From Paramecium sonneborni (Eukaryota > Ciliophora > Oligohymenophorea > Peniculida > Parameciidae): a stretch of 64,000 nt of DNA. Under the pieces are notes generated by a model that made no database searches, was not told the DNA's origin, and saw nothing but the letters and a program-made list of their open reading frames with translations. The stretch is from positions 498,925 through 562,924 of the forward strand of contig CAJJDN010000024.1 of assembly GCA_905182985.1 (NCBI GenBank). Reading direction: 5' to 3'. A program made the translations under genes and the position numbers. Shown here piece by piece: positions 1 through 11,650 of the stretch (within the stretch, counting starts at the first letter, position 1; every line of letters begins with the position of its first letter).

Positions 1-192
1 ATAATGAATAAACCTCTTTACTTAAAGAATGATGTCTTATCTCTTTTTTAGGATACTAAAAAATCTGATAGAGGTGAAAATTTAATTTATAATTTAGATA
101 TTTTTTAGACTTAATAATATCAATAGACAAGTTAAAGTTTGAATAATAGTTTAAATAAAGGTAGAAAGAAGTAAAGGATTAATAATTTTTGA
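1..192 (+). CDS. 3' end of an unrecognised protein gene (partial)
   Basis: The frame starting at base 1 stays open under the ciliate code until TGA at 190-192. It gives about 63 C-terminal residues. The sequence is polar and Gln/Asn/Lys-rich, with a short stretch TQQYQQTSQSLNNSLNKG and a basic end (GRKKQRINNF). There are no hydrophobic segments and no recognisable domain. The gene starts outside the window. Composition and the basic tail look like the disordered end of a larger protein, but a chance open frame of this length cannot be excluded in such AT-rich DNA. Confidence 0.4.
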
Positions 193-553
193 TGATTTTC
201 ATGACATAATTTATTTTTTTATTAAATATAAATCACTTAATTTAAATTCTTGCTCTAAATATGGGAAAAAGTTGTAAGTACAAAGTAATTTTTAACTTAT
301 TTTAAGATGAGTATTAAAATTAATAAGAAATAAATAATGGTTTTAGAAAGAAAGTAAATGTATATTTATAAGATATGGATGATAACTATTAGATTATTTT
401 AAGATAACTATGAATATATTAAAGAACAAAAAAGATGATTTTATCAAAATGAATAAGAATTTTATTCAAATAAAATGTAATAGAAAATAAATTATTTTTA
501 TTGACTAATATATGTACTTTAGATATTTTTTTTTTTTAATTTTATTAATAAAT
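193..553. other. intergenic stretch, no supported gene
   Basis: AT-rich spacer between the partial gene and the LRR gene. A 42-codon plus-strand frame (ATG near 307, stop near 433) is present but has a random composition and no supporting features, so it is not called. Confidence 0.4.
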
Positions 554-1179
554 ATGGCAGAAAAAATTTTTAATCTAATAAAAAAACAAGAAGCAGAATA
601 AAATGGATAGTTGGAAGAATTAGAAATCTCAAATATTCAAATTGATTAATTAACTCCTTAAATTATATATTTTTTGAAGAAACATTCTAAATTATTAACT
701 TTAACAATTGTAGATTATTAAAACTTTGGATGGATAACCAAAAATTGAATCATTACAAACTTTGATTTTAGAAGACAATAGATTAGATGGAAATGCATTA
801 AAATCCATAAGTGAGAATTTTAAAAATTTAATCAGCTTATCTTTAACAAATAATTAAATCGTGTCATTGGATGTATGAATTTAAAATTTATTAAAGGAAT
901 TACATGTACTAACAAAATTAAATAATTTATAATAATTAGATTTCTAAAATAATTAAGTGGAACAGTAAAAGGATTATCGTAAAAAAATTTTTGAAATGTT
1001 TCCTAATTTATAAATATTCGATAATAAAAATAAAGATGGAAATAACATTAAATATTCTGATGTAAAAATAAAATTTATTTTAGGAAGATATAAATGATAA
1101 AGAGGGTCTTAAATCTGATTCTGAATATAATGAAAATGATAAAGATCATGAAGATGAATTTATTCAATAATTCATTTGA
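554..1179 (+). CDS. ANP32-like leucine-rich repeat acidic protein
   Basis: Small LRR protein with an acidic tail, the layout of the ANP32/LANP family (nuclear chaperone-like and phosphatase-regulating proteins in animals). The N-terminus MAEKIFNLIKKQEAEQNGQ leads into repeats such as LQTLILEDNRLDGNALKSI and LISLSLTNNQIVSLD. A cap-like block (QQKDYRKKIFEMFPNLQIFD) matches the ANP32 pattern of YRE..F..LPQL.YLD. The last exon is acidic (SDSEYNENDKDHEDEF). Two introns fit: 873-896 (24 nt, ends AAG) and 1062-1083 (22 nt, ends TAG). The total coding length is one base out of frame. Removing one A from the A4 run at 720-723 gives a continuous repeat (DYQTLDGQPK), so this is either a one-base sequence error or a real disabling indel. 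Family call by pattern only. Confidence 0.7.
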
Positions 1180-1463
1180 ATTTATTTAATCTTCTATAAT
1201 TGGTTAGTGTGAATTGAAACTTCTTATGATAACAGATAAATTTTTTAATAATAATTTTTTCATTTTATTAAGATATTAGATATATACTAAGAAAGACGAT
1301 ACTAGATAAATTTAATATCTGAGAAATATATATTTATGACTTATTAGTTAATAGTATAAATTTAAGTGATATGACAATAAAGAGCTGTGATAAATAAAAA
1401 GAGTGATTTATTAATTTATTATTAATTTAGTAATATTTTTAAATTAACCGATTATAATTTAAA

Positions 1464-2928
1464 ATGAAAGGGTTTCACTATTAAGTGACTTTGAATATAA
1501 ATAAGGTAGAGTTATCTATAAAATTTCCTTGTACATTATAAGTAATGTGGAAGCGTGGTCTAAATAAATGTATAACAAAAACTAAAGAGAAAGATAAAAA
1601 TATCTTTGTTGTAAATGAATCCCTTACACTGGATTTTAATATAGGTGAGAATATATAAAAAAAGACCTATTTGATTGTATTACTTAATGTTTAAGGGCAA
1701 TCAAAATTGGCTGGAGTTGTTAATTTTGATATTAATGAAAATATGTCTAATTAAGGAGAATGTATATTAAATTTAGATAGAAGTCCTGATTCAAATGCTA
1801 AAATATTCTTTTCTTATTAGATTATAAATTTAGGGGATGTTAATTTTACAGATAGTAGAGTCAATGAATCATTTAATCATAAAACTTTGGGTGATTCTTT
1901 TGGTCAAGATAAAGAAAATAAAAATTATAAAGGTAATACTATAAAAATATCAAATTATGATAATTAATTGAATAAAGAATTGTATGAGAAGAGTCTTAAA
2001 GATTTGGATTAATCTAAATTGAAGATTACTTAACTTTAAGATTAGATTAATAAATTTGAAAAAGAAAAATCATAATTAATTGAGGAGATTAATTCTCTGA
2101 AGAAAAATAATTTAGAATTGAAAAATGAAAATGAATATTTGGAAAAACAAAATGAAAATTAAAAAAATGAAATACAATAATAAAAGGAAAATGGTTATTT
2201 AGTTAATAAATAAACAGTAAAGATAGAAGAATTAAATCACTAACTTTAAAATTAAATTCTTCAATATCAAATACTTTAGAATAAATATTAATAAAGTATG
2301 AAGAAACTAAAATAATTTGAAGAATCTTAAGAGTTTAGTAAAATTAATAAGGTAGAAAGATCTACAAATACAATGATTTTTGAGATTCCAGAATTTATAG
2401 AATGCAATTAAACCATAAAATAATAAGATGAATAATTAAATGAATAAAAGAGAAAAAATGAAAAATTATATTTTGATTTAGAATATACATAGAATAAATT
2501 ATGCACTATAGAATAGGAATTAGATTAATTATAAATTTAATATCTTAATTTATAAAAGTAATGTTCTTAGTAAAAAGATTAATGTAATAATTTAGAGATT
2601 GAGAATTTGTAATTAAAAAGATTAATTAAAGAATGTGAAGAGTATAAATTATAAATGGAAGGAAATAATAAAAAGAACTAAAGTGATTTATAAAAGTAGA
2701 TTGATAATATGAATGAATAGTTAAAACAATATAAAGATTAAGTATAATAAAATATAAATAAAATAGTTTGAATAAATGAAAGAGAAATACATTTAGTAGA
2801 AATAGAAGATAGAGAAATTAAATGAAGTGATTAATCAATAAAATGAGGAACTTACAATATAAAGTATTAGTTTTTTAAAGGAAATACAAGTTATTTAAAA
2901 GAAATAAGAATAATTTGGAATAATTTGA
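1464..2928 (+). CDS. NT-C2 domain coiled-coil protein
   Basis: About 479 residues. Residues ~5-130 look like the N-terminal C2 domain (NT-C2) of EEIG1/EHBP1/SYNRG-type proteins: beta-rich VTLNINKVELSIKFPCTLQV, then VWKRG-like VMWKRGLNK, and TYLIVLLNVQGQSKLAGV. These domains typically sit at membranes or the cytoskeleton. The rest is a long Lys/Glu/Gln coiled coil. One 25-nt intron at 2742-2766 (GTA...TAG). The stop is TGA at 2926-2928. The next gene begins 42 bp later in the same reading frame and also starts with coiled coil, so the two may be one protein whose junction I cannot resolve. The exons sum to a whole number of codons as modelled. Confidence 0.65.
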
Positions 2929-2970
2929 TTTTTATATTTAGCTTTTTTATATATTAATTATCCGTTAAAC

Positions 2971-4385
2971 ATGCTGAAAATCTCGAATAAGTCAAGAAAG
3001 AATGAATAATTGGAAACAATATAAGTGATTGAGAAATGTACAAGTATGATTAATTGTTATTGATTATAGAAATAATGAAAGAGGATCGTTTATAATTGAG
3101 ATAGATGGTAAAGGATGAAAATGTGAAACTAATTGAATTAGTAGCAAAACATAAAAGAAGAAATGATCTCAATGATTTATAATAAGAATTAAGAAAGTTT
3201 CTTAAAGATAAAAAGGGCTCACCAGAGAAGGTTTAAGGTGGTGCACCTTTAATATTAAGAAAAGTAAAATCAAAAGAGAGATGTGAATGGAATACATCTA
3301 TGAGTTCTAATCCATCAATAAAATCTCCAAGTCGATCCAATTTAGATTTTAGAAAGAAATAAAAAGATGAATAATCACATAAAAAAATGGAATCACTTAA
3401 AATTTAAGAGAAATTAGATAGTCAATTAGAACATAAAGAAAATGAAGAATTTAAGATACTTGATGAAATATAAGAAGTAAAAGTATAAGAATAATAAATT
3501 GTATTCAATACAGCTAATTCAGTCATCGATCCATTTTTTGAAGATTTAACTCCTGTTAAAATGGAATTTTAAACAATTGTTTCTTAAGCACCTCTTAATT
3601 AGAGTGATTAAAGAAGTGAATGCATTTTATAATATAATGCAGCAGAAATATAATAATATATCTAATAAGATAGACATTATGTTTCAAAACAGACTTATAT
3701 AATTCCATAATTAATAAGTCTTCATTATAAATAGATGGCAAATGAAGAATATTAAAATTTATTTACGGATTGGAAAAGTATTCTCACTCCTTAACAACCT
3801 ACATATCATATTAAATAAGATAATGTATATTAATCAGAATTACAAATCGAATAAGAATAATTAACAGAATAATCAGAATAATCAAAATAAAATTTAACTA
3901 CTCTTAAAACTGAACCTTCTTAATTAGTAAAAAGCTTAGAAATAAGAGGAGTAACTGCTGAAGAATTATTTACTTATTTAGTACATCATAGATTCACTAA
4001 AAGATTGAACTTATATTAGCTAATTGAAAATGCTAAAATAGCTATTCCTAATGCTTAATTAGATTTAGATTCTTTATTTAAATTAGCAGATACTGATGAG
4101 GATGGATGGATTAATTTAGAAGATTTAGGAGAAACTTTAATAGAAACATGTGTTGAAAAAGAATCTCATCCAAATCTAATTAAAGAATTATATAATCAAT
4201 TAAATGGAAATGTTAAAATGGAAAACTTTATAAATTCAATGAATGATCGAATCTAAGCAGAAATGTAAAAATTTAATATTTTATTTAGTCTCTACCATGA
4301 AATTGATCTATTTGGCAAAGGAAATATTACATATTGGGAAATGTATAATCATTATGAAGAAATTGAAAAATTATTGATTAGATGA
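2971..4385 (+). CDS. EF-hand protein with coiled-coil N-terminus
   Basis: About 462 residues. The N-terminal ~90 residues are charged coiled coil (KIMKEDRLQLRQMVKDE). A Gln/Ser/Glu-rich disordered middle follows. The C-terminal ~130 residues are compact and helical. They contain one convincing EF-hand loop, DTDEDGWINLED, with Asp at positions 1, 3, 5 and 12, flanked by LFKLA and LGETLIE helices. A second degenerate loop (EIDLFGKGNITYWE) follows. This suggests Ca2+-dependent regulation. One 26-nt intron at 3044-3069. The stop is TGA 4383-4385. The start at 2971 is the first ATG after the upstream TGA. The shared frame and 42-bp gap mean it could be the 3' half of the preceding gene. Confidence 0.6.
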
Positions 4386-4549
4386 TTCACATATATAAAT
4401 TAGTACTTATATAATCAATATAAAATATTTCTCAATTTTTTATAAAATGAAAGGTTCAATAGAGATTTTTAGGTATTGAAATGACAGATTATTAATATAT
4501 ATTTTAAATTTATGGTATTAATTGATTAATTAAAAATGATTAATTAAAA

Positions 4550-5747
4550 ATGCTATTAATAAAGTATGTGAATCCATAATATTATGAAAATTTAAGACGA
4601 TTTAAATACAGTGGTCAGAATCTGTCGATTTTATATAATTGGATTCTTGGAGATATTGCATAATGGTTGGTAAGTAAATAATTATATAATTAAGGTTGAT
4701 TAATTGCCAAGAACAGTAGCACCAAATCTTATTACATTAACAGGATTCTGTAATTTATTAACAGGATTTGCTTTGATATTTATTTTGAATCCAATGTTTG
4801 ATTAAGATTTACCATAATGGGCTAGTTTATATTTAGCTTGGACTATTTTTGTATATCAAACATTAGATAATGCTGATGGAAAATAAGCAAGAAGAACAAA
4901 ATAATCAACTGCTTTAGGAATGCTAATGGATCATGGTAGTGATTGTACTGCAACATGGATTGCTGGATTATTATATATTAATGCTTTTAAAATTACATTT
5001 ACACCATTTAATATTTTAACAGCAATAGGAGTAAGTTTTTTAAGTTTTTATTTTGGTGTTTATTGTCAATAATATACAGGAGTATTTTAATTAGGAGTTA
5101 TTAATGGTGTTGATGAAGGATTACCAATACTTTAACTATTTTTCTTGATAACTGCAATCATGTCATCATAGTTTTGGCTTAATGAAATTTAACTCACAAA
5201 TACACTTTCAATTCAATATAATACAATAATACTTGTTATAACTATTAGTGCATCCATTGGTACTATCATTTAATTTTGTTATCCAGTTTTCAAAAAGATG
5301 AATTGGAATGTTATCAAAATTTTAACAAGTCTCTAAATACCTATTACTTTAATGGTAACATTCATAAGTTTAATCTATTTATCCCCAACTTAAGTTTTAT
5401 TAAAATGGTTCCATATTTATGTTATTACTATTGGATTATAATGGTCTAAAATCATTAATTTATGGTAATTAGCGATCATTACTAAAGAAGTAATTATATA
5501 TATATATATTTTATAGACTTTCAGTTAATTTTCTATCAGTTGGGCCTTGATTTTAGGTTCAATTATGTTAAATTTAATTTCACAATTTATAACTTCAGAT
5601 GGTCTTTGTTTTTTTGATGAAGTCAAATTGATCTTTGTTTTGTTAGCATTCTCTTTTTTATCCTATCTACATTGTGTAATAAGCATAGTACACTAATTAT
5701 GTGATGTCCTAGATATTTATGCATTCAGCATTAAAAACCCACAATGA
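4550..5747 (+). CDS. CDP-alcohol phosphotransferase (ethanolamine/choline phosphotransferase)
   Basis: Integral ER/Golgi membrane enzyme that transfers phosphoethanolamine or phosphocholine from the CDP-alcohol to diacylglycerol, the last step of the Kennedy pathway. The diagnostic CDP-alcohol phosphatidyltransferase motif DG-x2-AR-x8-G-x3-D-x3-D is present as DGKQARR...ALGMLMDHGSD. The N-terminus (LRRFKYSGQNLSILYNWIL) and LPRTVAPNLITLTGF match the family, and about eight hydrophobic segments follow. Intron 4670-4694 (25 nt, ends TTAAG) is required to join WL to VDQLPR. A second possible 27-nt intron (5490-5516) is in frame and uncertain. Length is 381-390 residues, as usual for EPT/CPT. Head-group specificity cannot be told from sequence alone. 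The Derlin-like gene begins 35 bp downstream. Confidence 0.9.
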
Positions 5748-5782
5748 GTAATAAATTTATATAATTATCATATTAAAAAAAA

Positions 5783-6672
5783 ATGACTTTAAGTGATAAT
5801 GTTAAAACTATATGGAATTCTATAACTTTTGGATCTAAGTTTATATTATTAGTAAGTATCTTATGCTACATAATCGACTATTTCTATTAGGGATACTTTT
5901 TTTCATTATTTGTGAATATACCAAAGAAAACTATATTTTAATATCAAATTTGGAGGATTCTCATTCCTTAGTTTTTTCATGGTATATGCCATTTAAATTA
6001 ACTTAGGCGATATATATAATCTTGCTATTAGTTTATTTGGGTTTCTATATTTTGCAGTTTAAACAGAAAAAATAATTGGTACTATTTAATTTTTTATTGA
6101 TATATTCCTTAAAAACCTTATAATTTAAGTACATAACTAATCTATTCATAGATCATTTATGTATTATTTTGTTTAGGATTTTCTTATGTAGAAAATGATA
6201 TGATGATTTCTAATTCTTTTGGTTTTTGGAATATTTCATTTATTTATTAGATGAGAAAGTAAACTAAATTTAAATTTAATTAGAGCATTAAATGATGAAG
6301 AAGAAACTTAAAAATTTTTATGCTTTTCCTTTTAATTTCCATCAAAGTATTTACCTGCTATTTTCTTTCTGTTAATGAATTTAATTTTATTTCCAAGAAT
6401 AGATTTAATAGGAGCTACAATATTTTCATTTATTGAAAATTAATTTTTTGATGGATTCTCTTTTAAATTATCTAATGTAATTAGAAGAATTATTCAAGGA
6501 ATTCTAAAAATAATGTGACAATAAATTTCCATTTAAATATTTTTCAAGCCGACTTGATTTTGTAACTGCAGAATAGATTGAACCATTTGATTCAAAGAAA
6601 CAAGTATCTTCACTTGAGTTTGGAATAATATCAACAACAGAGATTAAGCCTAAAACAGAAAAATAGAATTGA
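5783..6672 (+). CDS. Derlin-like rhomboid pseudoprotease (ERAD)
   Basis: About 264 residues, multi-pass. The order of motifs follows Derlins, which move misfolded proteins out of the ER. These are QYQIWRILIPQFFHG (the WR motif), a TM after DIYNLAISLFGFLYFAV, an FCLGFSYVENDMMISNSFG segment with a YQMRK element, and FQFPSKYLPAIFFLLMNLI followed by DLIGATIFSFIEN. No GxSG protease motif is visible, as expected for Derlins. Four introns restore the frame: 5982-6006, 6129-6151, 6259-6283, and a 22-nt intron at about 6479-6500 ending CAAG. Without that last intron an in-frame TGA appears. The tail is hydrophilic. Neighbouring the CDP-alcohol transferase places two ER membrane genes together. The closest alternative is another inactive rhomboid. 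Confidence 0.75.
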
Positions 6673-6892
6673 ATAATAGTTTATTTAAGTTATTAATAAA
6701 TAAAAGAGTTAAATATTATATAATTAAGTAGATTTATGTGTATAATTTTTATATATTGTATATTGAAGTATTTAAATTATATATATGCTTCATAATCAAC
6801 AAATTTTTAAAAAAGTCTAGTATAGATGTAATATGTAAAAATATTTGTTGTTAGGAGCCATAAAATATAAATTTTATATATAATATTTTGAC

Positions 6893-7807
6893 TCATTGTC
6901 CTTTAGGCTAAAAATCTTACTAGGTCTGTTGCAATTTTAAAGTATTTTGAGACTTCTTTCCGAAAATAACTTTGGAATCATAATTACTCTTAAACTAAAT
7001 TTAAGTAATTGGTTTGTCTTTTTAAAATTAAATACTGCTTTTATAAGCACTCGAATTAAATTAAGCCCATTAATTTTATGTTTTATCTTATGAAACTCTC
7101 TAAGAATCGAGATTTTTAAATCCTGTAGGATGTTCTAACTTAAGTCTTTCATTATCTTCATTGAGTTGCATGATTTGAATTTTAAATTAATCAATTTGTT
7201 TATCTTTTCTATCGATTTCAAATTTATGTTGCTTCTATAAATTGTTATACTTCTGTTAGACAATCTCTAATTATTATTTAACTTGCATATTCTATTCATA
7301 CAACTCTCCTAATTCAATGACAGCTTTCTACTCTCGATTGTTGGCTTCTTAAATCTACTATCTCATATTCTAAAGTGTTGCTGTTCATTTATTAATAAAG
7401 GATACATTCTCTTCTTTGATTCTATTCTAAAAAAACTTCCTGTTCTCTTTTCATACAATCTAAATCACTACACTTTTGTTTAAGTTCTCTCATTAATCTA
7501 TTAATATCTTCCTTATATTTCTCTTCCATATCTTTACGTCTATCGTATTCTTGCTATAAACTCTGGTACTCTTCCCTTGTTACTTTAAACCTTAAACCAA
7601 ATTATTCTTACTCATCATCATACTCTCACTTTAATTTGTTGGTCTGTTCTCTTCACATTCTACACTTTCAGACTTCAAAGTCTTAACTAACTTAAAATTC
7701 CATACTTCATTTTTTTTAAAATCGTTTTAAAATGAATTAATTCTATCATCTCTCATCTCAAAAGTCGAATCTCTCTAAAACAATGCATTGATTTACTCAG
7801 CAGACAT
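6893..7807 (-). CDS. coiled-coil protein, unknown function
   Basis: About 286 residues. The start is MSAEQINALFQRDSTFEMR. The centre is a long coiled coil (REEYQSLQQEYDRRKDMEEK and RLMRELKQKCSDLD). The tail is basic and polar, with ITQIQFKSNYDSKVIFG. Two introns make the exons add up to whole codons: a clear GTA...TAG intron at 7328-7358 (31 nt) and a less usual GTG...AAG intron at 7607-7629 (23 nt). The second could instead be a one-base indel. No family recognised. A structural role, for example in cytoskeleton or cilium, is only a guess from composition. Convergent with the Derlin-like gene. Confidence 0.6.
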
Positions 7808-8038
7808 ATAAACAGGTTAATTATTCATATATTTTATATATATATTAATTATTCAATACTCTTATGTAATTTCATATCAAATAATTAATACTACGTTAAC
7901 TATATTATTTTATATATTTTTATAATCAATCTCTAAAATACAATAACTTAATACAACTATATTTATACTTATAATATTTTCATCTTTTAAAGCATGATTT
8001 ACATACTTATTTCTATAAATAAAGTAAATTGCTTCCTA

Positions 8039-8621
8039 TCATTAAATTTTCTTTTTGTCAATTTACATAACCAATTTTCTTACATTATGGCTATGCATTA
8101 ATTGTGAAACAAAATCCAAACTTTCTCCATTTTAACAATGTATCTATATAAATTTAAAAGAACTTATATCCTTATTCAATATTCCTCTTAAAAAGAAACT
8201 TTTTATAATTGTATATAATTGTACTTACAAATTTCCACTTATTATTTAGATTGTTCATAGTAGTTCATATTATCTAATTTGATATACACTCTCCCTAAAT
8301 CTAATAATAATTTGGATTACAAGATTGTATGTGTACTTAACTTTGAAAAAGTTTAAGCCCTACTAAAGTAACTTTAATTCTTATTTTTTGATGCTCCTAC
8401 TATTAATACTTCAAAAATCAGAAAAATCGATACAAAACTTAGTATTGATTAAAATGATTTTTGATATTGATGAAAATGTATATTATATAATGAAATACAA
8501 AAGCTCAATTTCTATGTTCTATACAATTCATTTATAATTTAAGAATTCTGCATAATTTATCATAACAACTTTTTATGGACTAAAAGTTTCTTTTTATTTG
8601 TATTTAGATGTTTAGAAACAT
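8039..8621 (-). CDS. possible TPR-like protein gene, exon structure unresolved
   Basis: Several protein-like pieces lie in order on the minus strand but not in one frame. These are MFLNIQIQIKRNFQSIKSCY and DKLCRILKLQMNCIEH near the start, a TPR-like helix pair (SKLLLDLGRVYIKLDNMNYY then EQSKQQVEI), and a final block NGESLDFVSQLMHSHNVRK ending at TGA 8039-8041. Joining them needs several introns that I could not place uniquely. The 5' 190 bp (from 8429) lie inside the duplicated segment, so a second truncated copy occurs at 9555-9747. Could be a real small gene or a decaying one. Confidence 0.35.
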
Positions 8622-9553
8622 ATTAAATACTCTGTATCTATAATTTATAGAATAATGGATACTTTTAATAAGAAATATAATCAAGAAGAATATCAAATTA
8701 AAATGAATATTTAATTTAATTATTTAATATAAATCAATATTCTTAATTCAAATCATTAAAAGGTAATATCTTACTAAATTAGAACTCTAAATTATAGCCT
8801 AATGGATTTAAAAGCAAATATGGAGCAGTTTATTCTATAAAATAGTTTCTCAAGTAGAGTGGAAAAAAAGAAAATTAGTCTATTATTGTAAATTTAATCT
8901 AGAGACATGTTTCTAAATTCATTACATTTATTTCATCTAAATAATTTTATTAAAATTCTAAATCTTGTAAAATTTAAAATACTTATATTAAGAATATTTT
9001 CATTAAGTGTCCATAAGTTCTTAATTTAATTGTATAATCTCCATTAAAATTTAATTTTATTTTTTTAGATTATAAATAAATAGTCATTAAATTTTTTATC
9101 AATTTTCTAATGTTAACTGTTTTGATTTTAAATTATCTTAACATTAAAAAAGATAATGCTCCAAATTGAAACTATTAACTGAATGGAGTTTTTCTGATTG
9201 CTTAAAATTACTTTAAGAGGGATTACTCAAATATGTGAGAAACTTTTTTATATTGAATAGGATCTTTTTAAACGCTTTCTTAAATAAGTATTATACTATT
9301 ATCTATATTATATTAGCTTAAACGAATCTTAATTTTTTTTCTTTATAATTTAACTTCAAAGGTTTCATCAAATTTAGCTTAACCACTAATTATAGCATGC
9401 TCTAGTGACATATTATTAATTAAACAATTTCTAATGAAATTTCTGATATTGCATCCAAAACATAATTCATTAGTATATTAATCGAATTAATCTTGATAAG
9501 CGGTTATCTAAACATCGATTTATAGTTTTTTTTCGTTATACAAAATTTTTGAG
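8429..9553 (+). repeat. perfect 1,125-bp direct repeat, copy 1
   Basis: Identical along its checked length to 9555-10679. It ends exactly at the N and the other copy begins exactly after it. This is the signature of two overlapping contig ends joined by a one-N gap, not of a biological duplication. It duplicates the end of the membrane-protein gene and the start of the TPR-like gene. Confidence 0.95.
8734..9553 (-). pseudogene. truncated duplicate of the multi-pass membrane protein gene
   Basis: Same sequence as 9860-10679: the C-terminal 273 residues of the 476-residue membrane protein, ending PFNDLNQEY and TGA at 8734. The 5' part is missing because the copy stops at the N. It should not be counted as a gene; it belongs to the assembly duplication. 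Confidence 0.85.
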
Positions 9554-9554
9554 N
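9554..9554. other. single-N assembly gap
   Basis: The only ambiguous base noticed in the window, placed exactly between two identical 1,125-bp segments. Removing one copy together with the N restores a continuous minus-strand gene order. Confidence 0.95.
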
Positions 9555-10679
9555 GATACAAAACTTAGTATTGATTAAAATGATTTTTGATATTGATGAA
9601 AATGTATATTATATAATGAAATACAAAAGCTCAATTTCTATGTTCTATACAATTCATTTATAATTTAAGAATTCTGCATAATTTATCATAACAACTTTTT
9701 ATGGACTAAAAGTTTCTTTTTATTTGTATTTAGATGTTTAGAAACATATTAAATACTCTGTATCTATAATTTATAGAATAATGGATACTTTTAATAAGAA
9801 ATATAATCAAGAAGAATATCAAATTAAAATGAATATTTAATTTAATTATTTAATATAAATCAATATTCTTAATTCAAATCATTAAAAGGTAATATCTTAC
9901 TAAATTAGAACTCTAAATTATAGCCTAATGGATTTAAAAGCAAATATGGAGCAGTTTATTCTATAAAATAGTTTCTCAAGTAGAGTGGAAAAAAAGAAAA
10001 TTAGTCTATTATTGTAAATTTAATCTAGAGACATGTTTCTAAATTCATTACATTTATTTCATCTAAATAATTTTATTAAAATTCTAAATCTTGTAAAATT
10101 TAAAATACTTATATTAAGAATATTTTCATTAAGTGTCCATAAGTTCTTAATTTAATTGTATAATCTCCATTAAAATTTAATTTTATTTTTTTAGATTATA
10201 AATAAATAGTCATTAAATTTTTTATCAATTTTCTAATGTTAACTGTTTTGATTTTAAATTATCTTAACATTAAAAAAGATAATGCTCCAAATTGAAACTA
10301 TTAACTGAATGGAGTTTTTCTGATTGCTTAAAATTACTTTAAGAGGGATTACTCAAATATGTGAGAAACTTTTTTATATTGAATAGGATCTTTTTAAACG
10401 CTTTCTTAAATAAGTATTATACTATTATCTATATTATATTAGCTTAAACGAATCTTAATTTTTTTTCTTTATAATTTAACTTCAAAGGTTTCATCAAATT
10501 TAGCTTAACCACTAATTATAGCATGCTCTAGTGACATATTATTAATTAAACAATTTCTAATGAAATTTCTGATATTGCATCCAAAACATAATTCATTAGT
10601 ATATTAATCGAATTAATCTTGATAAGCGGTTATCTAAACATCGATTTATAGTTTTTTTTCGTTATACAAAATTTTTGAG
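9555..10679 (+). repeat. perfect 1,125-bp direct repeat, copy 2
   Basis: Second copy of 8429-9553, offset 1,126 bp. This copy is continuous with the 5' part of the membrane-protein gene to its right, so the intact gene model lies here. Confidence 0.95.
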
Positions 10680-11290
10680 AAAGGCTTATTTATTAATTTA
10701 TGCAACTACTTATTAATAGTATCTTCTTAATAGGTCATTAAAAATTATATTCTTTATGCTTTATTACATATATACAGAACACATGATATTAAAATTGCAG
10801 TTGCTATTGATAATGCTAAAGATTAAAGATCAATTTTTTTAGCCATTAAAATTGTTGAAGTTTATCTGAATATAATATGCAGTAAAAGAGAGGGGCAACT
10901 TAAATCAAAGTCAGTAGAAAAGTATATCACAGCTTAAATCAATGAGAAGTTAGACCCATAAATAAAATATTCTTGACCTTCAGTAGTATTTGTAAAATTG
11001 AATTATAATGATAATGAATAAGCATTAGTTATAGTCACTATCTTTGCTGTTAAACCTTCTTTTTTGTACATAATGTATAATCCAACGAGACATATTACAA
11101 TAAAGCCCATATTAATATAAGGTATGACTAAATTATCCTTCTATGCAATAATGGCCAGTTGAAGTGTATTCAAAGACAATGCCATAATCAATATACCATA
11201 AAATAAGGGTTTTAGATGCTTTGAATATGACTAGGCCTAATATTTTTCTTCAACTTCTTTTTCTTTAAATTTAAGTGTGTACTTGCTCAT
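9860..11290 (-). CDS. multi-pass membrane protein, unknown family
   Basis: An uninterrupted 477-codon frame needing no intron. The N-terminus MSKYTLKFKEKEVEEKYQAQ is cytosolic-looking. Roughly five to six hydrophobic segments follow between residues ~30 and 195 (LFYGILIMALSLNTLQLAII, INMGFIVICLVGLYIMY, LALSIATAILISCVLYIC). A ~280-residue soluble C-terminal region includes a Cys pair (ELCFGCNIRNF) and helical, Lys/Gln/Ile-rich sequence ending PFNDLNQEY. The layout, a membrane block followed by a cytosolic domain, resembles a sensor or transporter, but no family motif was recognised. The 3' 820 bp are repeated at 8734-9553 by the assembly duplication. Confidence 0.75.
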
Positions 11291-11650
11291 TTATTCCATT
11301 TTATTTTCACAAAATATTGATTATATATCTTTTACAGATCACTAATAGTATAAGAACCTCAAAATAATTAACCAAAAAAAAATTAGAGAAGTTACTCTAT
11401 TACTGATCTAGTTTAACTATATAATTAAAAAACAAGTCTCTTTGATTTGAGAAAAATGATTGTTGGAAATTTTATTTAAAAAATTTTAAATTTCATTTAT
11501 CGTTCTCATTTTATGATGGAGTTGTGTTTAGTTAAAATGGCAGATATTTTAACAAAATTCTAAATGCTTTAAAAATTGTACAACTAATAATAATTTTTAT
11601 AATTAGTTATGAATAAATAATATTATTTAATAAAATAGAAAGTATGAAAA
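11291..11650. other. intergenic, nothing recognised
   Basis: AT-rich spacer between two minus-strand genes. No frame with convincing composition and no repeat was found. Confidence 0.4.

Noticed and set aside
307..435. 42-codon plus-strand frame in the first spacer
   Set aside because: Random composition, no motif, too short for this base composition.
6479..6513. frameshift in the A5 run of the Derlin-like gene
   Set aside because: A 22-nt GTA...CAAG intron restores the frame and makes the exons sum to whole codons.
8283..9125. 281-codon plus-strand frame without TGA
   Set aside because: It is antisense to the membrane-protein gene, has an extreme Leu/Asn/Ile composition with hardly any Gly, Pro or Ala, and lies mostly in the duplicated segment. 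The minus-strand frame is the balanced one.
8429..10679. true tandem gene duplication
   Set aside because: Perfect identity, exact abutment to the N and truncated gene ends on both sides point to unmerged contig ends.
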